DNA of 18,299 nt from JAZDJJ01 sp043804035 (GTDB lineage Bacteria > Bacteroidota > Bacteroidia > Palsa-948), in NCBI GenBank assembly GCA_043804035.1, contig JAZDJJ010000077.1:1-18299 (forward strand), given 5' to 3'. The notes beneath the pieces are model-generated. The model searched no databases and was not told where the DNA came from. It saw only the letters and a list, made by a program, of their open reading frames with translations. Of the stretch, positions 4,880-13,482 are shown in pieces; the first letter of the stretch is position 1; each line of letters begins with the position of its first letter. A program made the position numbers and the translations under genes.

Positions 4880-7669
4880 TTAAAATTCTAATTTCATTTG
4901 ATGCATTGATTTACCGCGACGGATAGATTTTTTTGAGTTTTTCTTTTGAGTGTTATTATTTTTTTGAGGAATAATAAATTCAAATGTCCTCGGAGTTTTT
5001 TTAATGATTTTTGGAGATGACTTTTTCTTATTTTGCTTTTGACTTATTATCTCTTCTTTCACGTCTTTTACGATTGAAGGAACCAGATTAATTTCTTTCA
5101 CTTTAAAATCCGTAAGTTTATTTCCTTTGGCTTTTAGTCCTTTTACTTCTATAAACTCAGCAAGATTAATTTTTTTATTACGCAACTGCATTCCATTTGT
5201 TTTTCCAAATACAATTTCAATAACAGGATTTGCATCAGTAGAAGCAATTTCAAGATGAGAACCATCGGCTTCGCAGATAAATAATACTTTCTTATCTGTT
5301 GGTTCAATCATAAATCGTTTCACTAAATAAGTTTTATTTTCCCTATCATAATGTACGGCAGAAATAGGTTTACTTGCGTCAAACTTTTCAATCAACACAA
5401 TATCTTCATCAAAATGTGAGGACATATCAAATGAATTGAGTTTGAAATATCCACTTTGCGTAATTGAAAGGATACGGTCATCGTCAGAAAATTCGCCGAG
5501 ATAAGTTCCGTGTCCATCGGTGTTGATACGTTGTACGGTATCGTCAAACCAAATTTTTAATGCGCTCAGTGTTGCTTTTCCTTTTTCTTCCTGTATCACT
5601 TTCTTCACAGGATTTCTCGTGAGAATATTTCCCACAGAATCTCTTCCTTTAATATTCAATTCGCCAAAGTTAAATTCAAATTCTAATTTTTTCAAATGTT
5701 TTTTTTCTTTGTGAATTACTTTTACCACTTCTGCTTCTCCATTGGGATTCGCACTCAAATAATGCACTTTTGAATTTTCGGTTCCGCGTGTGAGGTCGTA
5801 CTCTTTATCTTTAATCACTCCATTTCTCCTGAAACGTTTCACATAAACATTTCCTTTCATTCCATCGCGGTAAATCAGATGATAAACTGTGCGTTCGTCA
5901 TTTTTATCAAACACTCCGATATACATAACATTTTGTCCGATAAATGCTTTCTCTGAAATTTTCGTCATGAGCATTTTTCCATCTTCGCGGAAAACAATAA
6001 TATCATCCATATCTGAACAATTGCAAATAAATTCATCATTGCGCATACTTGATCCTGCAAAACCTTCTTCACGATTCACATAAAGTTTTACATTGTTTGC
6101 GGCAACCCGCGTTGCAACGATGGTATTAAATTGTTTTATTTCTGTTTTTCTCTCTCTCCCTTTTCCATATTTCTCTTTAAGATTTTTGAAGTAAGCAATG
6201 GCAAAATCCGTAAGGTTCATGAGATTATGTTTTACTTCAGCAATTCTTTTTTCTAATTTTTTTATTTCTTCATCAGATTTTAAACTGTCAAATTTGGAAA
6301 TGCGTTTAATTTTTATTTCGGTGAGGCGAACGATATCCTCTTTCGTTATTTCACGGATAAATTTCTTTTTATAGGGCTTCAGTCCTTTGTCAATCGTATC
6401 TAATACGTCTTCCCATGTTTTGCAATTCTCTATGTCGCGGTAAATTCTTTTTTCTACAAAAATTTTTTCTAATGAAGCAAAATGTAATTGTTCCAGCAGT
6501 TCTGTTTTCTGCACTTCTAATTCCTGCTTGAGAATAATGAGTGTGCGGTCAGTAGAAATTTTAAGCATCTCACTTACACCAATGAATTTCGGTTTTTCGT
6601 TGTCAATGATGCAAGCGTTAGGGGAGATAGAAACTTCACAATCGGTGAAAGCGTAAATGGCGTCCATCGTAACATCAGGCGAAACACCAGCGGAGAGATG
6701 AATAAGTATCTCAACATTTTCTGAAGTATTATCTTCTACTTTTTTGATTTTTATTTTTCCCTTGTCATTTGCCGAGATGATAGATTCTATCAATGAAGTT
6801 GTAGTAGTGCCGAAAGGAATTTCATTTATTACCAATGTTTTTTTATCTATCTGCGATATCCTTGCACGCAAACGAATTTTCCCTCCTCGTATTCCGTCAT
6901 TGTAGTTAGAAAAATCAGCCATTCCGCCTGTGAGAAAATCAGGAACTATGGTTGCTTTCTTTCCTTGTAGAATTTTTATGGACGCATCAATAAGTTCGTT
7001 GAAGTTGTGCGGAAGTATTTTGCAAGCAAGTCCCACAGCAATTCCTTCTGTGCCAAGTGCAAGCAGAAGCGGAAATTTTACGGGAAGAAATATCGGCTCT
7101 TTATTTCTGCCGTCATAACTCAACTGCCACTGCGTAACTTTCGGATTGTATAAAACTTCTACTGCAAATTTAGAAAGCCGTGCTTCAATATAACGAGGCG
7201 CTGCGGCATTATCACCCGTGAGAATATTTCCCCAATTTCCCTGTGTGTCAATGAGTAAATCCTTTTGTCCGAGTTGCACAAACGCATCGCCAATACTTGC
7301 ATCTCCATGCGGATGATACTTCATCGTTTGCCCTATGATGTTCGCCACTTTGTTGTATCGCCCGTCTTCTAATTCCCACAACACATGCAATATCCTGCGA
7401 TGAACCGGTTTTAATCCATCTTCAATATATGGAACTGCACGTTCAAGAATTACATACGAAGCATAATCCAGAAACCAGTTTTTGTACATTCCGTCAACAT
7501 GAGTGATGTTGCCGAGAGAATCTGAATTCTCTTGCTCCTCCAATCCCTGAAGAAGAGTATTTGTATTTTTCGCATCAGATATCGGATTGGATATACCTTC
7601 CTTTTCTTCCTCTAAGAAAGGGATTTGGGATTTTGCTTTTTTTTCTGACTTATCTTTTTTCTTTGCCAT
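4880..7669 (-). CDS. parC: DNA topoisomerase IV subunit A (GyrA/ParC family)
   Basis: A 929-residue type IIA topoisomerase A subunit, the DNA-cleaving partner of ParE that decatenates daughter chromosomes. After a charged ~50-residue leader come the winged-helix core with 'GLKPVHRRILHVLWE' (85-99), 'MKYHPHGDASIGDAFV' (116-131) and the catalytic tyrosine Tyr160 in 'AAAPRYIEARLS'. A long coiled-coil arm and exit gate (about 380-510) and a beta-pinwheel C-terminal domain (about 530-860) follow. The tail from about 870 is Lys/Asn/Gln-rich and likely disordered. The GyrA box (QRRGGKG) was not found, which favours ParC over GyrA. The position equal to E. coli GyrA Ser83 is Ala124 and Asp87 is kept as Asp128. 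ParE is not in the window. The first ~55 bp upstream are native; the 194-bp nested element then begins, so the promoter probably lies in or next to that element. Confidence 0.9.
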   Translation of the reverse strand: MAKKKDKSEKKAKSQIPFLEEEKEGISNPISDAKNTNTLLQGLEEQENSDSLGNITHVDGMYKNWFLDYASYVILERAVPYIEDGLKPVHRRILHVLWELEDGRYNKVANIIGQTMKYHPHGDASIGDAFVQLGQKDLLIDTQGNWGNILTGDNAAAPRYIEARLSKFAVEVLYNPKVTQWQLSYDGRNKEPIFLPVKFPLLLALGTEGIAVGLACKILPHNFNELIDASIKILQGKKATIVPDFLTGGMADFSNYNDGIRGGKIRLRARISQIDKKTLVINEIPFGTTTTSLIESIISANDKGKIKIKKVEDNTSENVEILIHLSAGVSPDVTMDAIYAFTDCEVSISPNACIIDNEKPKFIGVSEMLKISTDRTLIILKQELEVQKTELLEQLHFASLEKIFVEKRIYRDIENCKTWEDVLDTIDKGLKPYKKKFIREITKEDIVRLTEIKIKRISKFDSLKSDEEIKKLEKRIAEVKHNLMNLTDFAIAYFKNLKEKYGKGRERKTEIKQFNTIVATRVAANNVKLYVNREEGFAGSSMRNDEFICNCSDMDDIIVFREDGKMLMTKISEKAFIGQNVMYIGVFDKNDERTVYHLIYRDGMKGNVYVKRFRRNGVIKDKEYDLTRGTENSKVHYLSANPNGEAEVVKVIHKEKKHLKKLEFEFNFGELNIKGRDSVGNILTRNPVKKVIQEEKGKATLSALKIWFDDTVQRINTDGHGTYLGEFSDDDRILSITQSGYFKLNSFDMSSHFDEDIVLIEKFDASKPISAVHYDRENKTYLVKRFMIEPTDKKVLFICEADGSHLEIASTDANPVIEIVFGKTNGMQLRNKKINLAEFIEVKGLKAKGNKLTDFKVKEINLVPSIVKDVKEEIISQKQNKKKSSPKIIKKTPRTFEFIIPQKNNNTQKKNSKKSIRRGKSMHQMKLEF

Positions 7670-7693
7670 TATTTCTATTTGCTATTTGCTAAT

Positions 7694-7887
7694 GGGCAGT
7701 TCTAAAAATACAAATAAACGTCATTGCGAGGGTTGCTTAAACAACCCGAAGCAATCTTTGTCCCTGCTACCTGTCTGCCGTGTTCGGCACAGGCAGATTA
7801 GAGATTGTTTCCCATTTCGCTTCGCTTATTTCGGCAAGCTCAATACGAGTCATGTCGCAATGACGAAACCAATTTTTGGGACTGCCC
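7694..7887. mobile_element. 194-bp nested inverted-repeat element (outer copy)
   Basis: The outer ends are GGGCAGTTCTAAAAAT (7694-7709) and the inverted ATTTTTGGGACTGCCC (7872-7887), matching at 14 of 16 positions. Within them lies a second inverted-repeat element at 7719-7865. It carries no transposase or plausible gene, so it would be a non-autonomous element. It occupies nearly the whole gap between the malic enzyme stop (7910) and the parC start (7669). Confidence 0.65.
7719..7865. repeat. Inner CGTCATTGCGA-bounded interspersed repeat
   Basis: Perfect 11-bp inverted termini CGTCATTGCGA (7719-7729) and TCGCAATGACG (7855-7865). Repeats with CGTCATTGCGAGG ends and an internal 'GAAGCAATCT' block are a widespread intergenic class in diverse bacteria. 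Inside are a GGGTTG/CAACCC stem (7730-7747) and a CTACCTGTCTGCCGT...CACAGGCAG module (7767-7796) that recurs at 9560-9586. The part near 7830-7850 (TTCGGCAAGCTCAA) also resembles a fragment at 14134-14146 in the opposite orientation. Confidence 0.7.
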
Positions 7888-7909
7888 TTAACTCTATTGT
7901 TGTTGTAAA

Positions 7910-9385
7910 TCAATTTTCAGAACTGTTCTTTACTTCATTGATAGCCCATTCTACTGCTTCTTGCAACATTTCTTGTGGCGGTGCGGCTATAAATCCTTGT
8001 TTTACCATAGTATGTGTCATATCTCTTGAATACTTAATATCTTCTTCGGCTTTTTTATATGCTTCTTCGTGTGTCATAGTCAATCGGGCAACACCATCTT
8101 TTATTGCTTGCATAGCCACATCTGCTGCTTCGTGAGGAAACACGCCCGGCTCTTGCATTGTTGCGATAATATTTTCCGGAGTAATACCTCTGCGTTCAGC
8201 ATAATTAGCAAGTGAATGCGCTGCTGCAATAGCCATATTATCAGTAATTTTTGTTGCTCTGACTAATAACGCTCCTTTCAAAATACCGGGAAACCCGACA
8301 GAATTATTTACTTGATTAGGAAAATCACCTCGTCCTGTTGCCACAATATAAGCGCCTGCTTCTTTTGCTGCATACGGATATATTTCGGGAACAGGATTCG
8401 CACAAGCAAAAACAATGGATTTGTCTGCCATAGAACGTATCCAACTTTGTTTTACTGTATTAGGAGCCGACAATGCTATTAATACATCTGCATCTTTCAT
8501 GGCTTCTGCTGTGTCTTCAATACATTTCGGATTAGTTTGTTCGCACAATTCCCATTTACGATAAAAACGAGTATCTTCTTTTATGTCTTTACGATTTTTA
8601 TGTAAAGAACCTTTGGTATCAAACATTATTATGTTTTTCGGATTAGCCCCATCTGCAATGATAAGACGGGCGATAGTAGTATTTGATGCACCGGCACCAA
8701 TCATTACCATTTTTACATCAGATATTTTTTTATTTACTAATTTAAGTGCATTGATTAAACCCGCTAATGTTACGCATGCAGTTCCTTGTGCATCGTCATG
8801 CCAAACGGGGATAACACATTCTTCGCGAAGAGTATCAAGCACTTTGTAGCAATTTGGTTGAGAAATATCTTCTAAATTAACTGCTCCAAAACTATGTTGA
8901 ACCATTTTGACAAAATCAATAATTTTATCAGGATCATTTTTCCCTGATTTATTTTTACTATCTATACAAAGAGCAACAGCATCAAAGCCACCGAGATATT
9001 TCATCAAAAATGCTTTGCCTTCCATCACGCCCAGTCCACCGGGAGGAGTGCAATCGCCATCGCCGAGAACACGGGTAGAATCACTAATTACAGCAACCAG
9101 ATTACTACGATTAGAGAGTTCATAAGAATCATCGTAATTATCTTTGATAGAAGTTGAGACCTTAGAAACGCCCGGAGTATACCACACATTAAACCAATTA
9201 AAGCCGGGCACCGGTGCTTTAGGAACGGTCTGTATTTTCCCACCGTAAAAACGATGTGCATCGTAGGCAAGCTTTTTCAAAAAAAGTGTTTTAGCTTTTG
9301 CTAACTGTTCTTGCGTGAAATCCTGAGGAAATACCTGTTCAAGATTTTCTAAATTTAATTTAATTTTTTCCATTGTTTTTTCCAT
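7910..9385 (-). CDS. NAD(P)-dependent malic enzyme (oxaloacetate-decarboxylating)
   Basis: A 491-residue cytosolic enzyme converting malate to pyruvate, CO2 and NAD(P)H. The N-terminal catalytic domain shows 'FNVWYTPGVSKVS' and 'GLGVMEGKAFLMKYLGG' with the catalytic Lys in MEGK. 'VWHDDAQGTACVTLAGLINAL' carries the metal-binding Asp residues. The Rossmann domain follows with 'IGAGASNTTIARLII' and 'ACANPVPEIYP', then 'GRGDFPNQVNNSVGFPGILKGALL'. It is the short form without the phosphotransacetylase-like domain of ~760-residue bacterial enzymes. The segment 'GDGDCTPPGG' replaces the commoner GLGNIGPxA, and 'GRGD' replaces GRSD, so it belongs to a divergent subgroup. NAD versus NADP preference cannot be judged. 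Met5 is an equally possible start. The upstream DNA is repetitive and no TAnnTTTG element was found. Confidence 0.9.
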   Translation of the reverse strand: MEKTMEKIKLNLENLEQVFPQDFTQEQLAKAKTLFLKKLAYDAHRFYGGKIQTVPKAPVPGFNWFNVWYTPGVSKVSTSIKDNYDDSYELSNRSNLVAVISDSTRVLGDGDCTPPGGLGVMEGKAFLMKYLGGFDAVALCIDSKNKSGKNDPDKIIDFVKMVQHSFGAVNLEDISQPNCYKVLDTLREECVIPVWHDDAQGTACVTLAGLINALKLVNKKISDVKMVMIGAGASNTTIARLIIADGANPKNIIMFDTKGSLHKNRKDIKEDTRFYRKWELCEQTNPKCIEDTAEAMKDADVLIALSAPNTVKQSWIRSMADKSIVFACANPVPEIYPYAAKEAGAYIVATGRGDFPNQVNNSVGFPGILKGALLVRATKITDNMAIAAAHSLANYAERRGITPENIIATMQEPGVFPHEAADVAMQAIKDGVARLTMTHEEAYKKAEEDIKYSRDMTHTMVKQGFIAAPPQEMLQEAVEWAINEVKNSSEN

Positions 9386-9600
9386 AGTTTTAAGTTTTAA
9401 AGTTTAAGTTTTAAGTTTCCAAGTTTAAGGTTTTTTTATTTCTCGCAGAGAATGCAGAGAAAAAGATTAAAATTTATCATAATTCATCAATAATCAATAG
9501 TTCGGCTTTATTTCGGCTTGGTTCGGCTTGGTTCGGCTTCGCTCACCAACCGTCGTTCACTACCTGTCTGCCGTCTGCACAGGCAGGCAAGTAGTCAATA
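9386..9600. repeat. Mixed low-complexity and degenerate repeats upstream of the malic enzyme gene
   Basis: Positions 9386-9430 are degenerate copies of AAGTTTTA. A 14-bp block (TTATTTCTCGCAGA, 9436-9449) matches the interior of the 2383-2503 element and forms part of a TTTCTC/GAGAAA hairpin (9439-9462). TTCGGCTT occurs four times at 10-11 bp spacing (9501-9539). The CTACCTGTCTGCCGT...CACAGGCAG module is at 9560-9586. No gene is credible here. Confidence 0.6.
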
Positions 9601-9611
9601 ATCAATTCCCA

Positions 9612-9821
9612 CTCCCGAGATGCGTTCCCGCACTCCCGAGATGCGTTCCCGCTCTCCCGAGATTGAGTTTCGCACTCCCGAGATGCGTTCCCGCACTCCC
9701 GAGATGCGTTCCCGCGCTCCCGAGATGCGTTCCCGCGCTCCCGAGATGCGTTCCCGCGCTCCCGAGATGCGTTCCCGCTCTCCCGAGATGCGTTCCCGCT
9801 CTCCCGAGATTGAGTTTCTCG
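9612..9821. repeat. 21-bp tandem repeat array, ten contiguous units
   Basis: Ten head-to-tail units of CTCCCGAGATGCGTTCCCGC plus one variable base (A, T or G). Units 3 (9654-9674) and 10 (9801-9821) share a variant second half, GATTGAGTTTC. There are no spacers, so this is a minisatellite and not CRISPR. The array is far more GC-rich than the surrounding DNA. Because 21 is a multiple of three, several frames stay open on both strands as heptapeptide repeats, but none has a start context or composition that argues for translation. Confidence 0.95.
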
Positions 9822-9827
9822 CTCGCC

Positions 9828-9911
9828 AATAATCAATAATCAATAATCAATTCTTAATAATCAATTCTCAATAATCAATAATCAATAATCAATAATCAAT
9901 AATCAATAATC
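9828..9911. repeat. 7-bp tandem repeat array, twelve units, abutting nuoM
   Basis: Ten exact AATAATC units and two variants (AATTCTT at 9849-9855 and AATTCTC at 9863-9869) run without a break. The array ends 5 bp before the nuoM stop codon (9917-9919). Single or few copies of the same AATCAATAATC motif occur at 9486-9499, 9596-9605 and, as AATCAATTCTCAATTCTC, at 15267-15284, so it is a recurring intergenic sequence in this genome. Confidence 0.95.
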
Positions 9912-9916
9912 AATAG

Positions 9917-11410
9917 TTATGATATTTTATTTATTATAAGCAACACGCTATCTCTAATCATATTTGATAACCATAAAGGAGCAATACCTATTCCAATAAC
10001 ACCAACTAATAAAACAATACAGGAAATCTTATCATACCATTTAGCATCTTTAAGATGAATATAATGTTCATTAGTAATTGGACCGAATAACATTGTACCA
10101 AGCATTCTTAAAATATACACAGCCGTTATTACAATAGAAGTAAGAGCAATTATGGTGATAACACGATAAAATATGGTGTTAATCTGAAATGCTCCGCTAA
10201 ATACTGTCATCTCAGCAACAAAACCACTTAATCCCGGTAAACCCAAAGAAGCCAATCCTCCAATTACATAACAAGTGCCTAAAAAAGGTATTACTTTCAT
10301 TAGTCCTCCCATTTCATTTATCAATCTTGTATGCGTTCTTGAATAAATCATTCCAATTAAACCAAAGAAGAGTGCGCACATAAGTCCGTGTGAAATCATT
10401 TGCAGTATGGCACCTGTCATAGTTGTCTGTGTCATTATGAGGATACCAAACAAAACAATTCCGCAATGACTAACAGAAGAATAAGCATTGATATACTTCA
10501 AATCCTTTTGCCATATTGCGCTTAATGCACCATAAACGATGCTGATTGTAGTACATATTAAAAATATCCACGACATTTCTTTTGCTGCTTCGGGCATAAG
10601 AAAAACAGCTACACGAAAACAACCATATCCACCTAATTTCATAAGCACTCCTGCATGCAACATAGATACAGCTGTAGGTGCTGATGAATGTCCATCAGGC
10701 GACCATGTATGTAATGGAAATAATGCCCCTAACACGCCAAAGCCAATAAAAGTAAATGGAAAAAAGAATCGCTGAGCATCTATCGGAATATCAACTTTTG
10801 AAATCTTTAAGAAATTAAATGTTAGTTCTCCTCCATCAGGAGCAGAATTAAAATACAATCCAAGCAATCCAACAAGTACTAATGCTGAACCGCCCATCAG
10901 CATCAAAGTAAGTTTCATTGCGGAATATTCTTTTGGACCACTGCCCCAAATGCCAATCAATAAATACATTGGTATAACTGCAAGTTCATAAAAAAGAAAC
11001 ATTACAAATAAATCAATTGTAATAAAAAATCCAAAAACACCCGTAGATAATAAAATCAATGAGATAAAAAATTCTTTACTTAAATATTCCATATCCCAGG
11101 AAGCAAATATTCCTGCAACAACTACAAATGCTGTAAGCATTATCATTGCCACAGATATTCCATCAACACCTATATCAAAACAAATATTTAAGGTATCAAA
11201 CCATTTGTAACTATGGTCAAATAATATTTCTGCAGTATTTCCTGACTTGCGTTCGGCAAGATATAAAAGACAAAGTGCAATAGCAGTTATCAATTGTAAT
11301 CCCATACCTATAACAGATATCCAACGAACTTGTTTAAGTCCGCCATTGCAAAACATTATTCCAATAATAGTTACAATCGGAATAATAATAAATAGAAATA
11401 ATATATTCAT
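9917..11410 (-). CDS. nuoM: NADH-quinone oxidoreductase subunit M (complex I)
   Basis: A 497-residue antiporter-like membrane subunit of complex I, with about 13-14 hydrophobic helices. The conserved Glu142 is in 'FLFYELAVIPMYLLIGIWG', and the discontinuous-helix region reads 'LFPLHTWSPDGHSSAPTAVSMLHAGVLMKLGGYG' (230-263) with Lys258 kept. The lysine normally found five residues before the PLH motif (E. coli NuoM Lys234) is Leu227 here, in 'GFGVLGALFPLH'. This is striking for a proton-pumping subunit, though it may be normal for this lineage. It starts about 40 bp after the nuoL stop and is the last gene of the cluster. nuoN, usually next, is absent; tandem repeats follow the stop codon directly. 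Confidence 0.96.
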   Translation of the reverse strand: MNILFLFIIIPIVTIIGIMFCNGGLKQVRWISVIGMGLQLITAIALCLLYLAERKSGNTAEILFDHSYKWFDTLNICFDIGVDGISVAMIMLTAFVVVAGIFASWDMEYLSKEFFISLILLSTGVFGFFITIDLFVMFLFYELAVIPMYLLIGIWGSGPKEYSAMKLTLMLMGGSALVLVGLLGLYFNSAPDGGELTFNFLKISKVDIPIDAQRFFFPFTFIGFGVLGALFPLHTWSPDGHSSAPTAVSMLHAGVLMKLGGYGCFRVAVFLMPEAAKEMSWIFLICTTISIVYGALSAIWQKDLKYINAYSSVSHCGIVLFGILIMTQTTMTGAILQMISHGLMCALFFGLIGMIYSRTHTRLINEMGGLMKVIPFLGTCYVIGGLASLGLPGLSGFVAEMTVFSGAFQINTIFYRVITIIALTSIVITAVYILRMLGTMLFGPITNEHYIHLKDAKWYDKISCIVLLVGVIGIGIAPLWLSNMIRDSVLLIINKIS

Positions 11411-11450
11411 TTTTGAATGATTTTTAAATATCTCTCTGTGAGTTAAAGTT

Positions 11451-13370
11451 TTACTTCGTTATCATATAAACAAACACTAATACTAATGCCAACACTCCTG
11501 ATATAAACACAAATGCATATTGTTGCAACTGTCCCGATTGTAATCCTTTTGTTTTTTCAGAAAAATAACTTGTAACAAAAGCAATACCGTTCATTGCGCC
11601 ATCAATAATATGCCTGTCAAACCACGCACATGACTTTGCAATCAAATTAAAAATAATACGTTTAGTAACAAATAAATATATTTCATCAATATAGAATTTG
11701 TGAAATGTTGCCATATAAAAACCTTTTATTTTTGATGCAACTAAATCTGGCAGAGCAGATTCTTTTCTGTAAAATATTCCCGCTAATAATATACCTGCGA
11801 GAGCAATTGCTATAGAAGGAAGAGCAATGTTCCAGTGCATCTGTGTATGAAATGACATTTTGTCGGAAGTAACAAACTCACTAAATGGAATTAGTCCTGC
11901 AAAAATTGAAGCAATAGCAAGAAAAATCAATGGGAATGTCATTATAGCAGGTGCTTCATGCGGTGTATGATGATAATGCGTTTCTTTTCCCCAGAACACA
12001 AGAAAATACAAACGAAACATGTAGAAAGCAGTCAGTCCTGCAACAAAATATTCTATTGCAAATAAAAGTTTGTTATGATTAAAAGCGGCAACAAGAATTT
12101 CATCTTTACTAAAGAAACCTGAAAGGGGAGGAATTCCTGAAATTGTTAAACAAGCAATTAAAAAAGTTATATGAGTTATTGGGAGATATTTTCTGAGATT
12201 ACCCATATCCGTCCAATTGTTACTATGAACGGCGTGAATAACCGCACCTGCACCAAGGAATAATAATGCTTTGAACCATGCATGAGTAAATAAATGAAAC
12301 ATTGAAGCCATAAATCCTAATCCATTTTCTTCGCCATATCCCGATACTCCAAGTGCAAGCATCATATAACCAATTTGCGATAATGTTGAAAAAGCAAGAA
12401 CTCTTTTTATATCAATTTGTGTGCAGGCAATAACTGCGGCAAACAATGAAGTAAATCCCCCGATATATGCAATAATTTCAAGAGCATTAGGAGCGATAAT
12501 AGAATAAATTGGAAACAGCCGTGCCACTAAATAAACTCCGGCAACAACCATTGTAGCAGCATGGATTAAAGCAGAAACAGGAGTAGGACCTTCCATTGCA
12601 TCGGGCAACCAAATATGAAGAGGGAACATTGCAGATTTTCCTGCACCTCCGGTAAAAATCAATAACATTGCTATTGATATTACAGAAAATCCCATAAATG
12701 TTTGTGATGCTGCTTGTAATATTGCAGGATTATTTGGGTTTGTAAGTTCAACAAAATCAAAAGTATTAGTAAAGAAAGAAAACAAAAGTATTCCTATCAA
12801 AAATCCTAAATCGGCAAAGCGGGTAACAATAAATGCTTTTTTGGAAGCGGCAACAGCACTTGGTCTATCGTAATAATGTCCAATTAAAAGATAAGAAGAT
12901 ACGCCAACTAATTCCCAAAAAATATACATCTGAAAAATATTTGTCGCAATTATTAATCCCAACATTGCTGCGCTAAACAAAGAAAGAAAAGCAAAATAAG
13001 CATGGAATCGTGAATCGCCTTTCATATAACCAATACTATAAATATGAACCATTAAAGAAACTGTTGTTACCATACAAATCATCATAACAGAAATAGGGTC
13101 TAATAAAACACCTATTTTAATTTGAAGTGCATCTGTAAGATTTAGCCAAACGGTATTAAATCCGATAATCGTTTGATAGGCATCAGCAATTTTTTCTGTA
13201 TTAAAGAAATACTGATAGCCGGTAATCCATGATAGTATACAAACAATAAATAATCCTGTTGTGCCAATAATCCCAGAAAATATCGGCTTAATCATTTTTC
13301 CAAATAAGCCGGTAAAAACAAATGAAATAAGTGGAATTAGAAGTATCCAAATTGTGTATGAAAAATCCAT
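11451..13370 (-). CDS. nuoL: NADH-quinone oxidoreductase subunit L (complex I)
   Basis: A 639-residue inner-membrane subunit, the distal antiporter-like pump of complex I with the C-terminal lateral helix. Expected residues are present: Glu153 in 'IFWELVGVSSYLLIGHYYDRP', Lys245 in 'TGGAGKSAMFPLHIWLPDAM', and 'EGPTPVSALIHAATMVVAGVYL' (260-281). 'LAFSTLSQIGYMMLALG' and 'FTHAWFKALLFLGAGAVIH' are canonical. The C-terminus has a long amphipathic/charged stretch followed by a last transmembrane helix, matching full-length NuoL. It lies between the small genes downstream of nuoK and nuoM, all on one strand. Confidence 0.97.
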   Translation of the reverse strand: MDFSYTIWILLIPLISFVFTGLFGKMIKPIFSGIIGTTGLFIVCILSWITGYQYFFNTEKIADAYQTIIGFNTVWLNLTDALQIKIGVLLDPISVMMICMVTTVSLMVHIYSIGYMKGDSRFHAYFAFLSLFSAAMLGLIIATNIFQMYIFWELVGVSSYLLIGHYYDRPSAVAASKKAFIVTRFADLGFLIGILLFSFFTNTFDFVELTNPNNPAILQAASQTFMGFSVISIAMLLIFTGGAGKSAMFPLHIWLPDAMEGPTPVSALIHAATMVVAGVYLVARLFPIYSIIAPNALEIIAYIGGFTSLFAAVIACTQIDIKRVLAFSTLSQIGYMMLALGVSGYGEENGLGFMASMFHLFTHAWFKALLFLGAGAVIHAVHSNNWTDMGNLRKYLPITHITFLIACLTISGIPPLSGFFSKDEILVAAFNHNKLLFAIEYFVAGLTAFYMFRLYFLVFWGKETHYHHTPHEAPAIMTFPLIFLAIASIFAGLIPFSEFVTSDKMSFHTQMHWNIALPSIAIALAGILLAGIFYRKESALPDLVASKIKGFYMATFHKFYIDEIYLFVTKRIIFNLIAKSCAWFDRHIIDGAMNGIAFVTSYFSEKTKGLQSGQLQQYAFVFISGVLALVLVFVYMITK

Positions 13371-13389
13371 GATATAAATATTGATTAAG

Positions 13390-13482
13390 TTAAATAATTA
13401 CAAATTCTTCAATTACTTTTTTATTGTATGCTTTCCAACCGCCACGAAAATCACGACTTGACATTTCTATAAATTGTTGCAT
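13390..13482 (-). CDS. Possible 30-residue small ORF between the 79-residue gene and nuoL
   Basis: An ATG at 13482 opens a frame encoding 'MQQFIEMSSRDFRGGWKAYN' and ten more residues to a TAA. Its composition (Arg, Gly, Trp, Tyr, Lys, Glu) is more protein-like than its AT-rich surroundings. It overlaps the 3' end of the 79-residue gene in another frame. It could be a real microprotein, or the broken C-terminus of a larger protein joined to that gene by a frameshift. I do not recognise a family. Confidence 0.25.
   Translation of the reverse strand: MQQFIEMSSRDFRGGWKAYNKKVIEEFVII

Noticed and set aside
7587..8135. A 182-codon + strand open frame across the parC-malic enzyme gap
   Set aside because: It is antisense to both genes and runs through the nested repeat element; the peptide shows no recognisable domain.
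9612..9821. CRISPR array
   Set aside because: Units are contiguous without spacers, and no cas genes are present.
9528..9839. Overlapping open frames on both strands encoding heptapeptide repeats such as ALPRCVP or SGERERI
   Set aside because: They are open only because the 21-bp repeat length is divisible by three. Several frames are open at once on both strands, with no start context or signal peptide.
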